Source of the DNA: Areca catechu
Lineage: Eukaryota; Streptophyta; Magnoliopsida; Arecales; Arecaceae
Direction: 5' to 3'
DNA: 64,000 nt
NCBI GenBank assembly: GCA_021397845.1
Contig: CM038052.1
Location: 41,562,949-41,626,948 of the forward strand
The notes below the pieces were generated by a model, which worked only from the letters and a program-made list of their open reading frames with translations, did not search any database and was not told the DNA's origin. The translations under genes and the position numbers were made by a program. Shown here one piece after another: positions 22,945-35,100 of this stretch (its first letter is position 1; every line of letters begins with the position of its first letter).

Positions 22945-23410
22945 ATGTCTAAGTTGTTAGGTTATCATCAATTGTTAGATCTAATTATTAAAATCTTCAC
23001 CAAAGACGTTGCGACATCTTTATTGTTTCCGCGGAACTTCGAGACTCGTGCGGACCACGGAGGCCTACCTCCAAAGTCACATGGAAACAGAAGTGGTCTT
23101 AAGGCCAGAAACACAATTAATTGGCCGCGGTGGACTTTCCGAGTAGCGGCAATAAAACTGAGGAAGTCACGGGAGGTGGTCGGCGACTTTCCTGCCATGG
23201 AATTAATTTTAGCCATCGTAGATGAGGAAACTTGCAGCATTGCCTCCGTCACCCATGATTGCTTCTATCCTTCCATTTATGGCGGGAACGGTCCGGAGAA
23301 GAACCAGCAAGTTCTTGAATTCTATCGTCAACCAAGCTGATGAGAAAAAGCTCGGATCCACCGCGGTGCATCGCAGCGTGAAGTATAATTTATTATATTA
23401 TGATGAATAG
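22945..23410. other. GC-rich pocket with overlapping open frames, unrecognised
   Basis: This segment is markedly richer in GC and CpG than its AT-rich surroundings. It is open on both strands: 131 codons on + (22945-23340) and 94 codons on - (23252-22968). Neither translation shows a motif, signal peptide or membrane segment I recognise. It could be a first exon, a gene relic, or a methylation-poor TE fragment. I assign no function. Confidence 0.25.
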
Positions 23411-26245
23411 CTAGCAAACAATGCATATCATGCATACACACCGTATCGATTATTTATTAATCATTTATCGTGCAATGATTGGTTCGTGTAATGCATCTCA
23501 TGCACTGCAGAGAAGGTGAATTCTTTGAAAAATTGATGTAACTCTTTTTATTTGAATTGCCGAAGGTTTAAATGAAATGCAAACTCATATATATGTTTGG
23601 ATAATTAAGAATATATAGACTGATCCATGGCCAAAGTAGCACCCACTTGAAATGTGCATATTGCTAGGTGCAACCAAAATTGTCCAAGAGCATCGAATAA
23701 CTACAAAAGAAGGAAGAGTTTAAAACAAGGCATTATTCGCTCTAAATGAAAATATTTTCGTATACCATTACGTTGCACTCAAAAAAATTTCAAATATATC
23801 TCTTTATATTTATTCACCGAAATGAATCAATATGTACATATGTGAGACATGTTAGAATGGATGGCTTTATTGTACATAACTTTGAGCCGCGAATGCTACA
23901 AAATCTGAATAGAGATAACAAATTAGGAGAACGTCGAGATGTCTGATAGCTGTTTTCATGGATAAATAATGTGTATTTCAAGCACACCGAGGATATATCT
24001 CAAGGTGTTAGGAGGAGAAACAAAATCTCATATTACAACATGCAATGTATGCATGGTGGATACAATATCTTTTTATTTGGTAGTTGTCTATCTTTTGATG
24101 GAGTGTGTTGAGTATTGCTCAAACTGCATAAAGGATCCGTGCTTAATTAAGTAGAAAAACTATTATTCTTGCTCGTAGTCTCCGGTTTGGATAATTTGCA
24201 ACAAAAAATGAACCGGAATGGCATACGTTGCATACATTACTGTAATATTCTTGATTAATTGCTGCAAGATTAAGAAAAGATAGTGTGACCAACGGGTTCT
24301 TTCATTTTTTTTTTTCATGAACAAGATGGCCAACGTTAACCCGTGATCTAGTAGTGATTGGCTTTGCTCCTCGGCAACCGTACGTGCTGCATCAATGGTA
24401 AAAAGAAACGCACCGAAATGTTGCATGGTTAGCTTACTTTTTGGGCGGAGTTATGATTAACCTCAATGTTCGAGATTCATGCATGTTCGATCTTGATGCC
24501 AGTAATTACTTTGTTGTTTTCATACATCAACCATGAATTGACTTCATAATGACAAGTTGAAGGAACGAGACAACCAAACATTAAGAAATTTTAATATTTA
24601 TTCATTAAAATGCATGGAAGATGTTAGAAAACTAAATAATAGCCAAAACAATCCGTCTGGCAACAATATGTAACAATATCGATTTGTAATTTATACAGGT
24701 TTCATTGAGCTAGATAGAAAAATTAATAGCATGTCGTAAAATTTATAGATAAATAATAATTAAGTAATCATTCATCAATTCGTTTATGAAGAATAATTTA
24801 AAGAACAATTTGACCAAGAAAGAAAATAAAGTATAACTAAAAGAATTCATTATTTCATCACTTTGGTCGGCATCAATCCGTTAATGCCTCGTTCCTATGA
24901 GAATATATACTATTTATATTGTCTTGTCGCGTCGTCTTGTTGATGTGAGCCATACCACGAGGAGCGGTAATTAGATTGCTTGACAAATTGTGAGATGTTT
25001 ACTAGTATTTATTATATCCGAGTAAAAGTCTTATTTGATATGTTAAGTTTTTGTGTCATTGCTATATTATTAATATAGTGGCAATTGGATTTTTGCTTCC
25101 ATACATTTTTCCTATAACTGTCCATATATGTTTTTGAAATGGATTCTATAAATCTCCATTTTCACTTTGATGGTACATATTATACCTCATGGGAGCTAGT
25201 TAAAATGGCAAAATTTATTATTTTTTTCTATTTTAGATCATTTTCAAGTAAATCAAAACTCAAAAGGCTAGTTAAATCCAAGTTGTCATTATATATGGAC
25301 CAACTTTTTGGGATACAGGCGCATTTCATGTTCCCACTTTAATTTTCTGTTTTGTAGCTTTGTCTATTTCATTCTTTCTATTTTTATCCGATTTCTCTCT
25401 TTTAGTCTCTCTCACTCTCTCTTTTATTTCTATCTTGTTATATCTACAATCTCTGCAATACTCTCTCCCTCTTCTCCCTTCTTCTTTCTCTATCTCTTTC
25501 TCTTTCATGATTTATCTAGGTTTTTCTATATTTTATTTTCTTTCTGTAGTACATACTCTGCTCGGAATGGTAACCAGTTAAACTGGTAGAAATCTTATAT
25601 TCCGGTTCTACCATTAAAAAAAATTGGAAGGATAATTTGAAAGTAATAGACTAAATAAGAAAAAAAAAATTGCCATAGCAAATGCCCAAGATCAATGTTT
25701 TTTTTTGTTTGATTCGGGTATAAAATAAGTGCAAGGCTTGGAATAAGTTTATGCATACCAAACAACTTCAGAAAAAAAAAAAAACAGGCATAAGCAGAGA
25801 AATATCATGTCAGTCAAAATTTTCTAATTATGGGCATAATTATTGAAAGAGAGAGCTGATGTAATCTACTCTTAGCATAAACAAATCATCAATACTCTCC
25901 TTTTATTAATGTACGAAGATTTTTTTTTTTTTTTTTGCTAAAAGTGATTTCCAAAAATTATAGCCAAACAAGAGTTTAAATTGCCTGGATCATATTACTC
26001 GGGAAGCCTGGCTATAACTTTTATTCCAAAAGTATGAATTTCTTGTATCGCATTCCAAACAAAATAGCATTGTGATTTAAAGGGAACCAAATTACTCGGA
26101 AAGTTTTCTGATCGCACCTAATTTTGAGTTCCCATGATGCGATTCAGTAGTATCTTATTCTTGAATAAGGGCGAAGAACAAAGTTTAAGAGATTCTTATC
26201 CCACTTTGACAAGATTTTGCGACTATTTTCTTCATATGAGGCTAT

Positions 26246-26276
<31 letters not shown>

Positions 26277-26473
26277 CTCCTTTTTGGTTTTTTATTTAGA
26301 TCATATGATATTAAGCTGATCTTGGCATCATATAACTTACTGCTATAATGGTTTTGGGAAGTAATACGAGGGGACCTGAGTTTTGTACACAATTCTTTCA
26401 GCTCTGTGATATGATACAATTGGGATTATTGCCATAAATTGATGCAGCACATGGATGCGATCCTTAAATAATT

Positions 26474-26516
<43 letters not shown>

Positions 26517-26787
26517 AATTTGAGTCATAAACGGTTTAATTCATCTAAATCTATTTATTAAATAGATTGGATTCAAATTTATATTTTTAACCAATTTAAT
26601 CTCTTTTGATCTATTTAATTATTGAGTTGCATTATAATTTCATCTATTTAACCTACTTATTATACATTTAATCTGTTTAAAATCTATATAACTTATTTCT
26701 ATTCTATTCAACTAGATCTAATTAACATGTTTACATTCGTCTGATCCATTAAAACATCTTTAATCACTTAATTAGATGCGATCTATT
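23411..26787. other. AT-rich intergenic region with simple repeats
   Basis: No coding region supported. Contains a polypyrimidine stretch (about 25365-25510, T/C with scattered A), a CT-then-TA microsatellite at 26247-26276, and a TA dinucleotide run of about 35 bases at 26479-26513. The short frames in the polypyrimidine tract are compositional artefacts. Confidence 0.5.
26479..26513. repeat. (TA)n microsatellite
   Basis: About 17 uninterrupted TA units, likely length-polymorphic. Confidence 0.9.
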
Positions 26788-26795
26788 TAATAAAC

Positions 26796-29700
26796 CAGGG
26801 GCGGCTCAACACACATAAAGACCTAAAACTAAATGCTAAAATGAATCATTTTTTAATTAAAATGTATGTAAATTTTTTATTAAAATTTTATTTTTCTAGC
26901 TCTTTGAGATACAAAATTTTTAATTAAACTTTTATAATCAAGTTCTTCTAACATTTCTTTTTCAATTGATAACATAGCCAATCCATTTAATCTTTCTTGA
27001 GACATTGTTGATCTTAAATAATTTTTTATTAATTTTAATTTTGAAAAACTTCTTTCTGCCGAAGCAACACTTATTGGAATTGTTAACATTATTCTAAAAG
27101 CAATATAAGCATTTGGAAAAGAATCAAGTCTTTTTATATGATTAAGTATATCGATTGAACTATTATCTTCCATTTGTACAATTTCTTTTAAAATTTTTAG
27201 CTCTGAAAATAAATCTAAACCATCAATATCAGAGTAATTATTATATTTTAAGGAACATTCAAGATTAAGGCAATATTCTTTCAAACTATTATTATCTAAC
27301 GACTTCAACTTTCTACTGCTAAATAGAAAATCAAAAATATTTTCATATATCTTAAATTGTTCAAATCTACTTTGGAGTGAAAAAATTGCTTGATCTACTA
27401 TATATAAGAAATAATCAATTCTAAATGATTCTTCAAGAGATCTTATTATTTCATTATCAACATTCTCATCAAATTGCTTTCTTCTATGAATAATACGTTT
27501 ATCATGAAATTTAGGTTCTATATCCATTTGAGATGCAATTTCTTTAGAAGAAATAATAGCAGATGTAAATCCATTTTCTCTATATTTTTTTAAAAAAGAA
27601 AGAAGACCTTTTAATTGTTCTATAGTAATATCAATACACATATCTTTCGATTGTAAATTTTTGCTAACTGAGTTAATAGCAAATAATATATCATACCAAA
27701 TAGTCATGCCCAATAAAAATTCAAAATTTTCAAGCTCATATGTTGCTAAGCAATTAGCTTCACTTTTAGTTTTAGGATCTTCACTAACTTCTGCTAATTT
27801 TAATAAAGCATCTCTTATTTGTGGAGCTTGAAATCTTATTGCTTTAATACTTTCAATACGGCTTTCCCAACATGTTTGTGATAATGATTTAAGAGTTAGG
27901 CCAGGTATATTATCTTGTAAAATTTTCCATCGTTTAGTAGAAGAAGAAAATAGTGAATATATACGTTGTACCACTCCAAAAAATGATATAGCTTTAGTAC
28001 AAGAATTAGCCATGTCACAAAGTACTAAATTTAGATTGTGACAACCACATGGTGTATAAAAAGATCTAGGATTTATATCTAAAAGTCTTTTTTGCACTCC
28101 TTGTTGCTTGCCCTTCATATTAGATCCGTTATCATATCCTTGCCCTCTTAAATTATTAATATCAAGTCCAATATTTTTTATTTCATCCATAATGGCATCA
28201 AAAAGACCTTTTCCAGTTATATCATCTACTTTTAAGAATTCAACAAAATATTCTATAACTTTAATTGGACTTGATGAAATATCCACATATCGTAATATAA
28301 AAGACATTTGTTCTTGATGACTTACATCTGGAGTACAATCAAGTATTATTGAAAAATATTTTGCCTCTATAATTTTTTTAATAATTTTATTTCTAATTTC
28401 ACTTGCTAACAAATTTATCAATTCATTTTGTATATTATGTCCAAGGTAATGAGTATGAATTTTATTATCTTTAATACGTCGAACATGCTCTTGCATCACC
28501 GGATCAAATTCTGCAATCATTTCAATTAAACTTAAAAAATTTCCACTATTTTTTTGATAAATCTTTTCATTTTTTCCACGAAAAGCCAAATTATTTTTAC
28601 CAAGAGTTTTTACTACAGCAAGAATTCTTATTAATACTTTTTTTCAATGTTCTTCATCTCTTTTTATTTGTTCTTGAATACTTTTATCAATTGTTTTATT
28701 TTTCAATAATCTCAGTTCTAAATCAATCCATGAACTCATATTAATAATATGCTCATTACTCATCTCATGACTTTTAAGTTTAGCACTAAGGTTTCTCCAA
28801 TCTCTAGTACCTACATTAGCTAGTTTACTTGTACTAAAAGCTGAATTAAATAATTTATAACAAAAACAAAATACTTTATCCAAGTCTTTTGAATAAACTA
28901 GCCATCTTCTTTCATGCTTCTCTCCATTTGCCAACTTTTGAATATAATATGTAGTAGAAAAATGTCTTGAGAATTCATCTTTAGGAAACTCTATATCATT
29001 AATTCTAATTGGACCTTTTTCTACTAATAAATCTCTCAAATTTGTATCAATATTTATCCATTGACTTGGATCATAAATATTTTTAGGAATACAATCATTT
29101 AAATCAACAGTTTGGTTCTCTTCATTATGATTTTGAGTATCAATTTGAATCACTTCATTAACTTCTTCTTGTTCTAGTATTTCATTATCATCTAATTCTA
29201 AAAGATTATTAACTTGTTTATTTAAGGAACATTCACCAATATTTTCTGATGTATTATTTTTATTACTTGTAAAAAATTTATCAAGAGCCCCTTTTTGAGA
29301 TAGAGTTAAACTTTCAATTCTTCTTTTTTTTTGAAGTTTAGAATAACCAGATTCATATTTTCGAGTTGACATATTTAAATTCTTATTATAAAGTACCAAA
29401 AAAATTAGATATTATCATTATCTTATATTTTTTAAATGGCTAATACAAGATCAACAATCAAAATTTCTAACTCAATGAATTAACTATTATATAAAATAGA
29501 GATAATATAATAATATAATATAAATTTTAAATTAAAAATAAAAAGTTTGCAAAGTTTAGAACAATAGTACCTGATTGTTGAATGCTTATTGTAAATCAGA
29601 TGAATAATCAAGCAAGTCTTATGTAGGAGTGCGGAGAATGTGAGTTGAGAGCCTTGAAAGTACTACTAAGAAAAAAAGTTAAGAGAATGAGAAAAGAAGA

Positions 29701-30044
29701 ATTAAGAAGTAGATATTATAAATTGAAAACAACTTGGTTTTATAGAAAAAAAAGTATCCGTTTGTACTTCATAAATTCAATTTACCATTTGTTAATTGGA
29801 AATGAGAGAAACAACTTCGTAGTTGAGAAAGAGAATTTGAAAATGATATAAATGCTGTTTGCTAATATCTAAGGTGCCTTAAATGTGAATACAAATACCT
29901 ATCATAAATGCTATAAATATTTTTTTTTACTAATGATGTCTATTAAATGCTATAAATATTTTTTTGCTAATGATGCCTATTAAATGCTATGTAATGGGGG
30001 CTTAAAGCAAGGACTTCAGTGATTTTATCCTATAGCCGGCACTG
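26796..30044 (-). mobile_element. hAT DNA transposon, nearly intact, 3249 bp
   Basis: Left end CAGGGGCGGCT and right end (reverse complement) CAGTGCCGGCT form 11-bp terminal inverted repeats with two mismatches. The same 8 bases, TAATAAAC, flank both ends (26788-26795 and 30045-30052), a perfect hAT-type target duplication. The interior carries one transposase on the minus strand (29399-26880), interrupted by a single stop. The perfect duplication and the near-open frame point to a relatively young insertion. It lies about 1.9 kb upstream of the NPGR1-like start codon. Confidence 0.93.
26880..29399 (-). pseudogene. hAT transposase (TTF zinc finger / hAT dimerisation), one stop
   Basis: A single minus-strand frame of 840 codons is broken only by TGA at 28644-28646. 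The N-terminal part (from 29399, or the internal ATG of MSTRKYESGYSK) has a TTF-type zinc finger region (FCFCYKLFNSAF ... TRDWRNLSAKLKSHEMSNEH). After the stop come the DUF4371-like core ([29 protein letters not shown]), the first catalytic region [25 protein letters not shown] with the second Asp, and the C-terminal hAT dimerisation block [33 protein letters not shown] with the catalytic Glu region. The stop lies where relatives usually have Trp (H-W-[KR]), so TGG-to-TGA is likely. Such proteins cut and paste hAT DNA. As written the product would be truncated at about residue 251; C-terminal translation from an internal ATG would lack the zinc finger. Confidence 0.92.
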
Positions 30045-30052
30045 TAATAAAC

Positions 30053-31014
30053 CTATCATGCAAATCGGATGGATACCTATTTAATAAACAGATAGGATTC
30101 ATATCTTAATTTTTAACATGTTTAATAAAAAGTCATGTTGAAATTGATGAATTTTTAGTGCAACCCACCTCCATCCTGATCCTACCCGGTTTCCATTCCT
30201 ACCCAGCGCCCAATTGGTGGGATTAAATTGCCTTCCATGCACGCCAATGGCTACCTCTCAAGAATCTTCCGGTTTTGTGATCCCTTGACAGGTGGTTTCT
30301 ATGACTTTGCGTGATTGCTATAGCTTTAAAGCTTTAGATAATGGTGGGAGGTGTCGACGTCTATTGTGTGACATCATAACGTGGAGGCCAATACACCAGT
30401 AAAAGGGGCTCTACTAGCAAATAAATAAATGTTAGATTGCCTTTTAAATTGGAAATCGTGGGCACATATTAAAACCGTCCACTCTCTAATAAAGCTTCAT
30501 TCCACCATTAATTACCACAAGAGGAATCCAAAGCATATGTTACATCTACCGGCGTGTAAAACTCTCGTTCAAAGCGTGTAAAACTCTCATTCAAATTGAA
30601 ATATTTTTTGGGGTCCAATTTTAAACCAAGAGAGAGAGAGTGAAAGAGGAGAGAGAGAGAAAAGAGAGTAAGGTGGAGCTGTTGTTACTTTTGGTAGTGC
30701 GTTCTGTTCTGGGTGTCTTTTTGCTGGAACTTTTAAATCCCCAGCCTTTCGCTACCCCTTTAGTCCTCTGCGAATTTTACGCTGCTCGATTCCTTTCTGG
30801 CCCTGAAAGTTGTTGGCCATTGGTCGCTTCTCCCAATCTCATGTCCCTTTCTTGCTCTCTGCTTTATTATTATTTTCTTAAGAAAGAATGAGAGTTTTTT
30901 TGTGCTGCTTGGATCTTGTATCCGATAAATTTGGCATGTTGGATTTCACGGGGTCCATGTCTGATGTGATCCCCGTCTCTTTCACTCTCCACTAGCATTG
31001 GAAACGTCCCCCCA

Positions 31015-31018
<4 letters not shown>
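30053..31018 (+). promoter_or_regulatory. Upstream region of the NPGR1-like gene
   Basis: No coding sequence supported. It lies between the hAT element and the presumed leader of the NPGR1-like gene. A GA-rich tract at 30629-30670 (GAGAGAGAG, AGAGGAGAGAGAGAG) mirrors the CT tract downstream. Promoter role is inferred from position; no clear TATA box was singled out. Confidence 0.4.

Positions 31019-31047
<29 letters not shown>
31019..31047 (+). repeat. (CT)n microsatellite in presumed promoter or leader
   Basis: About 14 CT units. CT/GA tracts near transcription starts are common in plant genes, and this one is 0.9 kb upstream of the start codon. Confidence 0.85.
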
Positions 31048-31049
<2 letters not shown>

Positions 31050-31670
31050 GAGTTTCTTGGAGATTTCGGAGGTGGGATGTTCGAGGTGTTTGGTTCTGTG
31101 CTGGAATTGCTTCTTCAAAGTAGTTGATCTTTAGCGTATTGGACGTAATGATGAGCGAGGAATGAAGTGCATACGGTGGTATATATTTTTTAACAAAAAT
31201 AGGGGAATAGATTTAATCTTGAAAGGCGTTCTAGGATTCACTTTTGATTTGAAAGGGAGTAACTTTTGTTTCCTTTTTCTTCTTATTGTTTCTTTCTTAA
31301 TATGTTTGCTTTTAATTGTTTGGTTATTGTGGGAGGTGGGTCAGTGGATTATCTCATTACTCTCTGGATGGGGTTCTTTTGATTCATGTGAAATGTTGGG
31401 ATGAAGGAACCAAAAGAGGGAGAAAAGCAATCATGTAATAACATGGTTCCTTGTGGAGTTACATTCTTTTTTCTCTCTCTTTTTATAAAGTTTTCTGTTG
31501 TTTCGTTATTGGGGATTGGTGTTCGGTTTGCATTCAAAATTTGAATCCTTGATGGATGTAAAAGTTTTGGTTTCAAATAATTTTTTATGGGTACATATAT
31601 GATAAGGTCCATGTGTTCTGATTTAGTCTTCTTCGTTACCAATTGCTCTTTGCATTTTACTGTCAAATAG

Positions 31671-31925
31671 CTTACTTCTTCCTCTTCTCTTCTTAGATCT
31701 CCTAGAAGGACTACCACAAGATGGTGATCTTCTCAGGCTGGTAGTGGCTTATTTGTAGATTGCCTCCTAAACACCAAAACAAGGAAGCCGAGCAAATTCT
31801 TCAAAAGAATATCCAACTAGTATATATGCTACTCTGTTAATGGAATTGTTGATGAGAGAGCATCGGAGTTATTAGCGGCTGATCACTGAATAAACTGAAC
31901 CGCATTGCTGTAAGAAGCTGTCACC
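31671..31925 (+). promoter_or_regulatory. Presumed 5'UTR of NPGR1-like gene with splice acceptor and uORFs
   Basis: A strong polypyrimidine tract and AG (acceptor ending at 31696) suggests a 5'UTR intron; a matching donor may lie near 31070-31090, but this is inference. Between 31697 and the start codon are three short upstream ORFs: 31721-31744 (7 codons plus stop), 31826-31840 (4 codons plus stop) and 31840-31875 (11 codons plus stop). If transcribed, they could damp translation of the main ORF. Confidence 0.45.
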
Positions 31926-32123
31926 ATGCTGTGCACTTGCTCAGGACAGCAGTTCCAGTTTGAAGAGAATGAGATGCCTCGGTCACCGGAGTCTCTTGCA
32001 ACGAGGGACTTCTCTGTCAGTGGCCTCTCATCAAAAACAGGAGATTGGGATTCAAAGTTTGATGATAGCCAAGTAGATGATGTAGAATCTACGCTGAAGG
32101 AGACTATATCATTGAATTACGAG
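31926..32123 (+). CDS. NPGR1: NPGR1-like exon 1
   Basis: Residues 1-66, acidic, with SPESLATRDFSVSGLSSK and VESTLKETISLNYE. Donor GAG|GTTCTT in phase 0; intron 1 is 98 bp (32124-32221) with acceptor TTGTAACAG. Confidence 0.93.
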
Positions 32124-35100
32124 GTTCTTTTACTTCATCATTAAGTTCATTTCTGCGCATCCAAACTTCATATCCCTATTTTTCATCTTTATTATTTGAT
32201 AGCATTTTTATATTGTAACAGGAAGCGCGGGCATTGTTAGGTCGACTGGAGTATCAGAGAGGAAATTTTGATGCAGCATTGCAAGTTTTTCAAGGGATTG
32301 ATATTCGTGGCTTGAGGCCAAGAATGATCAAAGCTATCGCTGAAAGAGCTCAGCATAGAAAGACTCGTGCCAAAGGAGAAAACTTGCAGGTGAATGTAAT
32401 GTCGATGCATTCAGTTAGCCTTCTTCTTGAAGCAGTATTGCTTAAATCCAAGTCTTTGGAGCAGCTTGGTCGACATAAAGGTAATATGAGTTTTTAGTCA
32501 CTTTGGTTAAGGTTACTTTTAACTTTATATTTGTAATTTTAATTTGCATTTTCCATTGGCTTTGTTGTAGACTTTTTGCACTTATGTCAACCTGACAAGT
32601 TTTAGTTACTTTTAAAACTGGTAGAAAAACCCTAAGCTCCTTCTCATGATTTGTAGTGCTTGCTAACTGTTAGTCAAGCTAAGTGAGAAGATACCCATAC
32701 CTTTGAATGAAAAGTTTTTCATAATAAAGTTGATTTACTTAACATTCCAACAGAACAAGCAAAAGAAAACATATAGTCACTTAGAAATGTTGAGAATATA
32801 TGAAATGGATTTAGTTATGCTGAAGTACACAATGATAAATATAGTGCTGCCCAAATAATCCAAAATTCATATGTTCCAGAAATTCTTTTTTCTTTTTCTT
32901 TCCTTTTCGAAAAAGCATATCCATTATTGTAGCTGGTCTTTGATGCTTCGCAACCCATGAGTTGCTAAGGGGGAAACAAGGACTTATGATGGGAGTGTCT
33001 GCAAGGATTCCATTTGCCAAGAAGATAATGGAAGATTGTCTTGAGAGAAGGTGATAAAGTGGGAATACTGTATTCCATGAGGAAAATATAAGAATGAAAC
33101 ATCCATATTAACAATCTATAGAAACATAGAAATAGATAATATGGGAAGGTACAAGTTAATAACCTTCGAAAGTTTTCAAAAAGTTATTGTTAAGAGAAGT
33201 AAGGAGAGGATGGTTAAATACCAAACAATAAGGATCGCATAAGAACGAAATTCTAATGTTTCAACATATTGTAATGACCAATATTGAACTCAGCATTTGT
33301 AAGTTATGATATTTGGATCAACAAGCATGCATGATTAGTCACGGTAGTCATCTGTCTAGTCAGAAGTCCACTAACCTGAGCATGTTGCTTATTTGGGAAT
33401 ATTAGATCTAGATGTTCCCTAAGAAGAGCACTTCAGACACCCTTACTTGGTACCAGCAAGGACTCGTGGCACCATGCGCTCGTATGACTTCCACGGTGCC
33501 ATCTTGCATCCAGAAATCCATGGACCAAAACTTTTAGGCCCAATGTTAAATCCATGCATTGCATATTAAATCCTAGCATGAGCCTAAACTCATGCAACTT
33601 GCATAACACATTGAATAAATGAAACATGAGGTTTAAGTTTGAAACCAAGACCTTTTCTTGGCTGTCTCTTTTTTATTTTTATTTTATTTTTATTTGTAAG
33701 GCCTAGGCTTACAGACTTACAACCATTCTCTTAAACACATAAGCACAACAAATGCTCATGCCAAGGAATGAAGGTGAGCAGGGAAATGTTTGCGTTCAAC
33801 ACATTGTAGATGAAGAGGAAAGGCTGTACTTGGACAGCCAGTTGGCAGGGGCATTGACCTCTTGGTATATATATGTAATTTTACTATGGGGAAATTCATG
33901 ATAACTGACAATATGTCCTGTAGAATAAGTGACAGTCCATTCTCCCTTGTCATCAACCACCCACCTACCATTGCTGAGTTCCCCTTCTTATGAGTCAGTT
34001 CCCTTGAAATTGGTTGTAACTTGTCTTGGACCGTCCCATACAGCCCAATGCCCCAACAAATAACATGCATCCTGCATGATCTCATAGGATGAATCCTATG
34101 CCTCCACAACCTGTTAGCTGATGAAATGCTCTGTCAGTCATAAAAAAACATCTACAGCATTTTTGAAGAGGAAGCAAAATAGTTCTGTAGCATTGCATTG
34201 TTATATATTTTGGTGACAAAATTAAATTTGTGCCACTAATAATTTTTTTTTTTGAAAAGGAGATCATACTTTTGAGGAAGCCTCAACTATTATATAATTC
34301 AATAGAAGAAAAATCAAATTTAACTCTCTATAATTTTACTATTTCTTTATTACAAGGAGAAAGCAAAACCATAAACAAGAAAATAAAATTTTAAAAACCC
34401 TGTGTCAACCATGAACTAATGCTTCATAGCCTGACTCAAAAAAATAACCTAAAATGGCAACAAAATAGCAGGCATTTTACTTCTTAAAAAAGGAATTTAC
34501 CTAAAATTCCTTCCTAGATTCCAAAAATCATTTCTCATAACCAAATGAGACCTATGTTAAGGTTTTTTATCACTCTTAAGAACTTATTTATTTGCCATGC
34601 TTGAATGCGGTCTGAATTTGACCTCATACTTATTTTCTTGGTCAGCTTCTTAGTCTGGTGGACTGAGTTCAACAAGTATGGAACTGCATAGGACATGCTT
34701 GATAACAGGCAGATCTTAAAGGATGCTTTTAATTTAGTGCAAGACTTAATCGTTAGATTCTTATATAAGCCGGGTATGAAGAATTCTGCACGGAATACTA
34801 TGGCATTCTAAAATCTTGCTCCTGATCCTGTATCCTCTTCTTGAGAGTTCCAAGCCCCTTTTCAATGAAATAATATCATATCAGAATCTACCCTAGTTCA
34901 AATAATATCATGTCCTAGTTTTTAATTATCCGAAGTTATTAAAAAAAGTGCAACTGAATCTAAATTATGTTAATTGAATAATATTCTCCATACATATTTT
35001 CTTTGAGCTCTTGTATCCAAAATATTTTGAGAGGACAGAAATACAAATATACCTGGATTCCTTTTGTGTTGAGCTGAAGAAAAGTTGAATTACGTTTATG

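Noticed and set aside
25308..25589. Hydrophobic Phe/Leu/Ser frame that resembles a membrane protein
   Set aside because: It is the translation of a polypyrimidine tract; the hydrophobicity is an artefact of T-rich codons.
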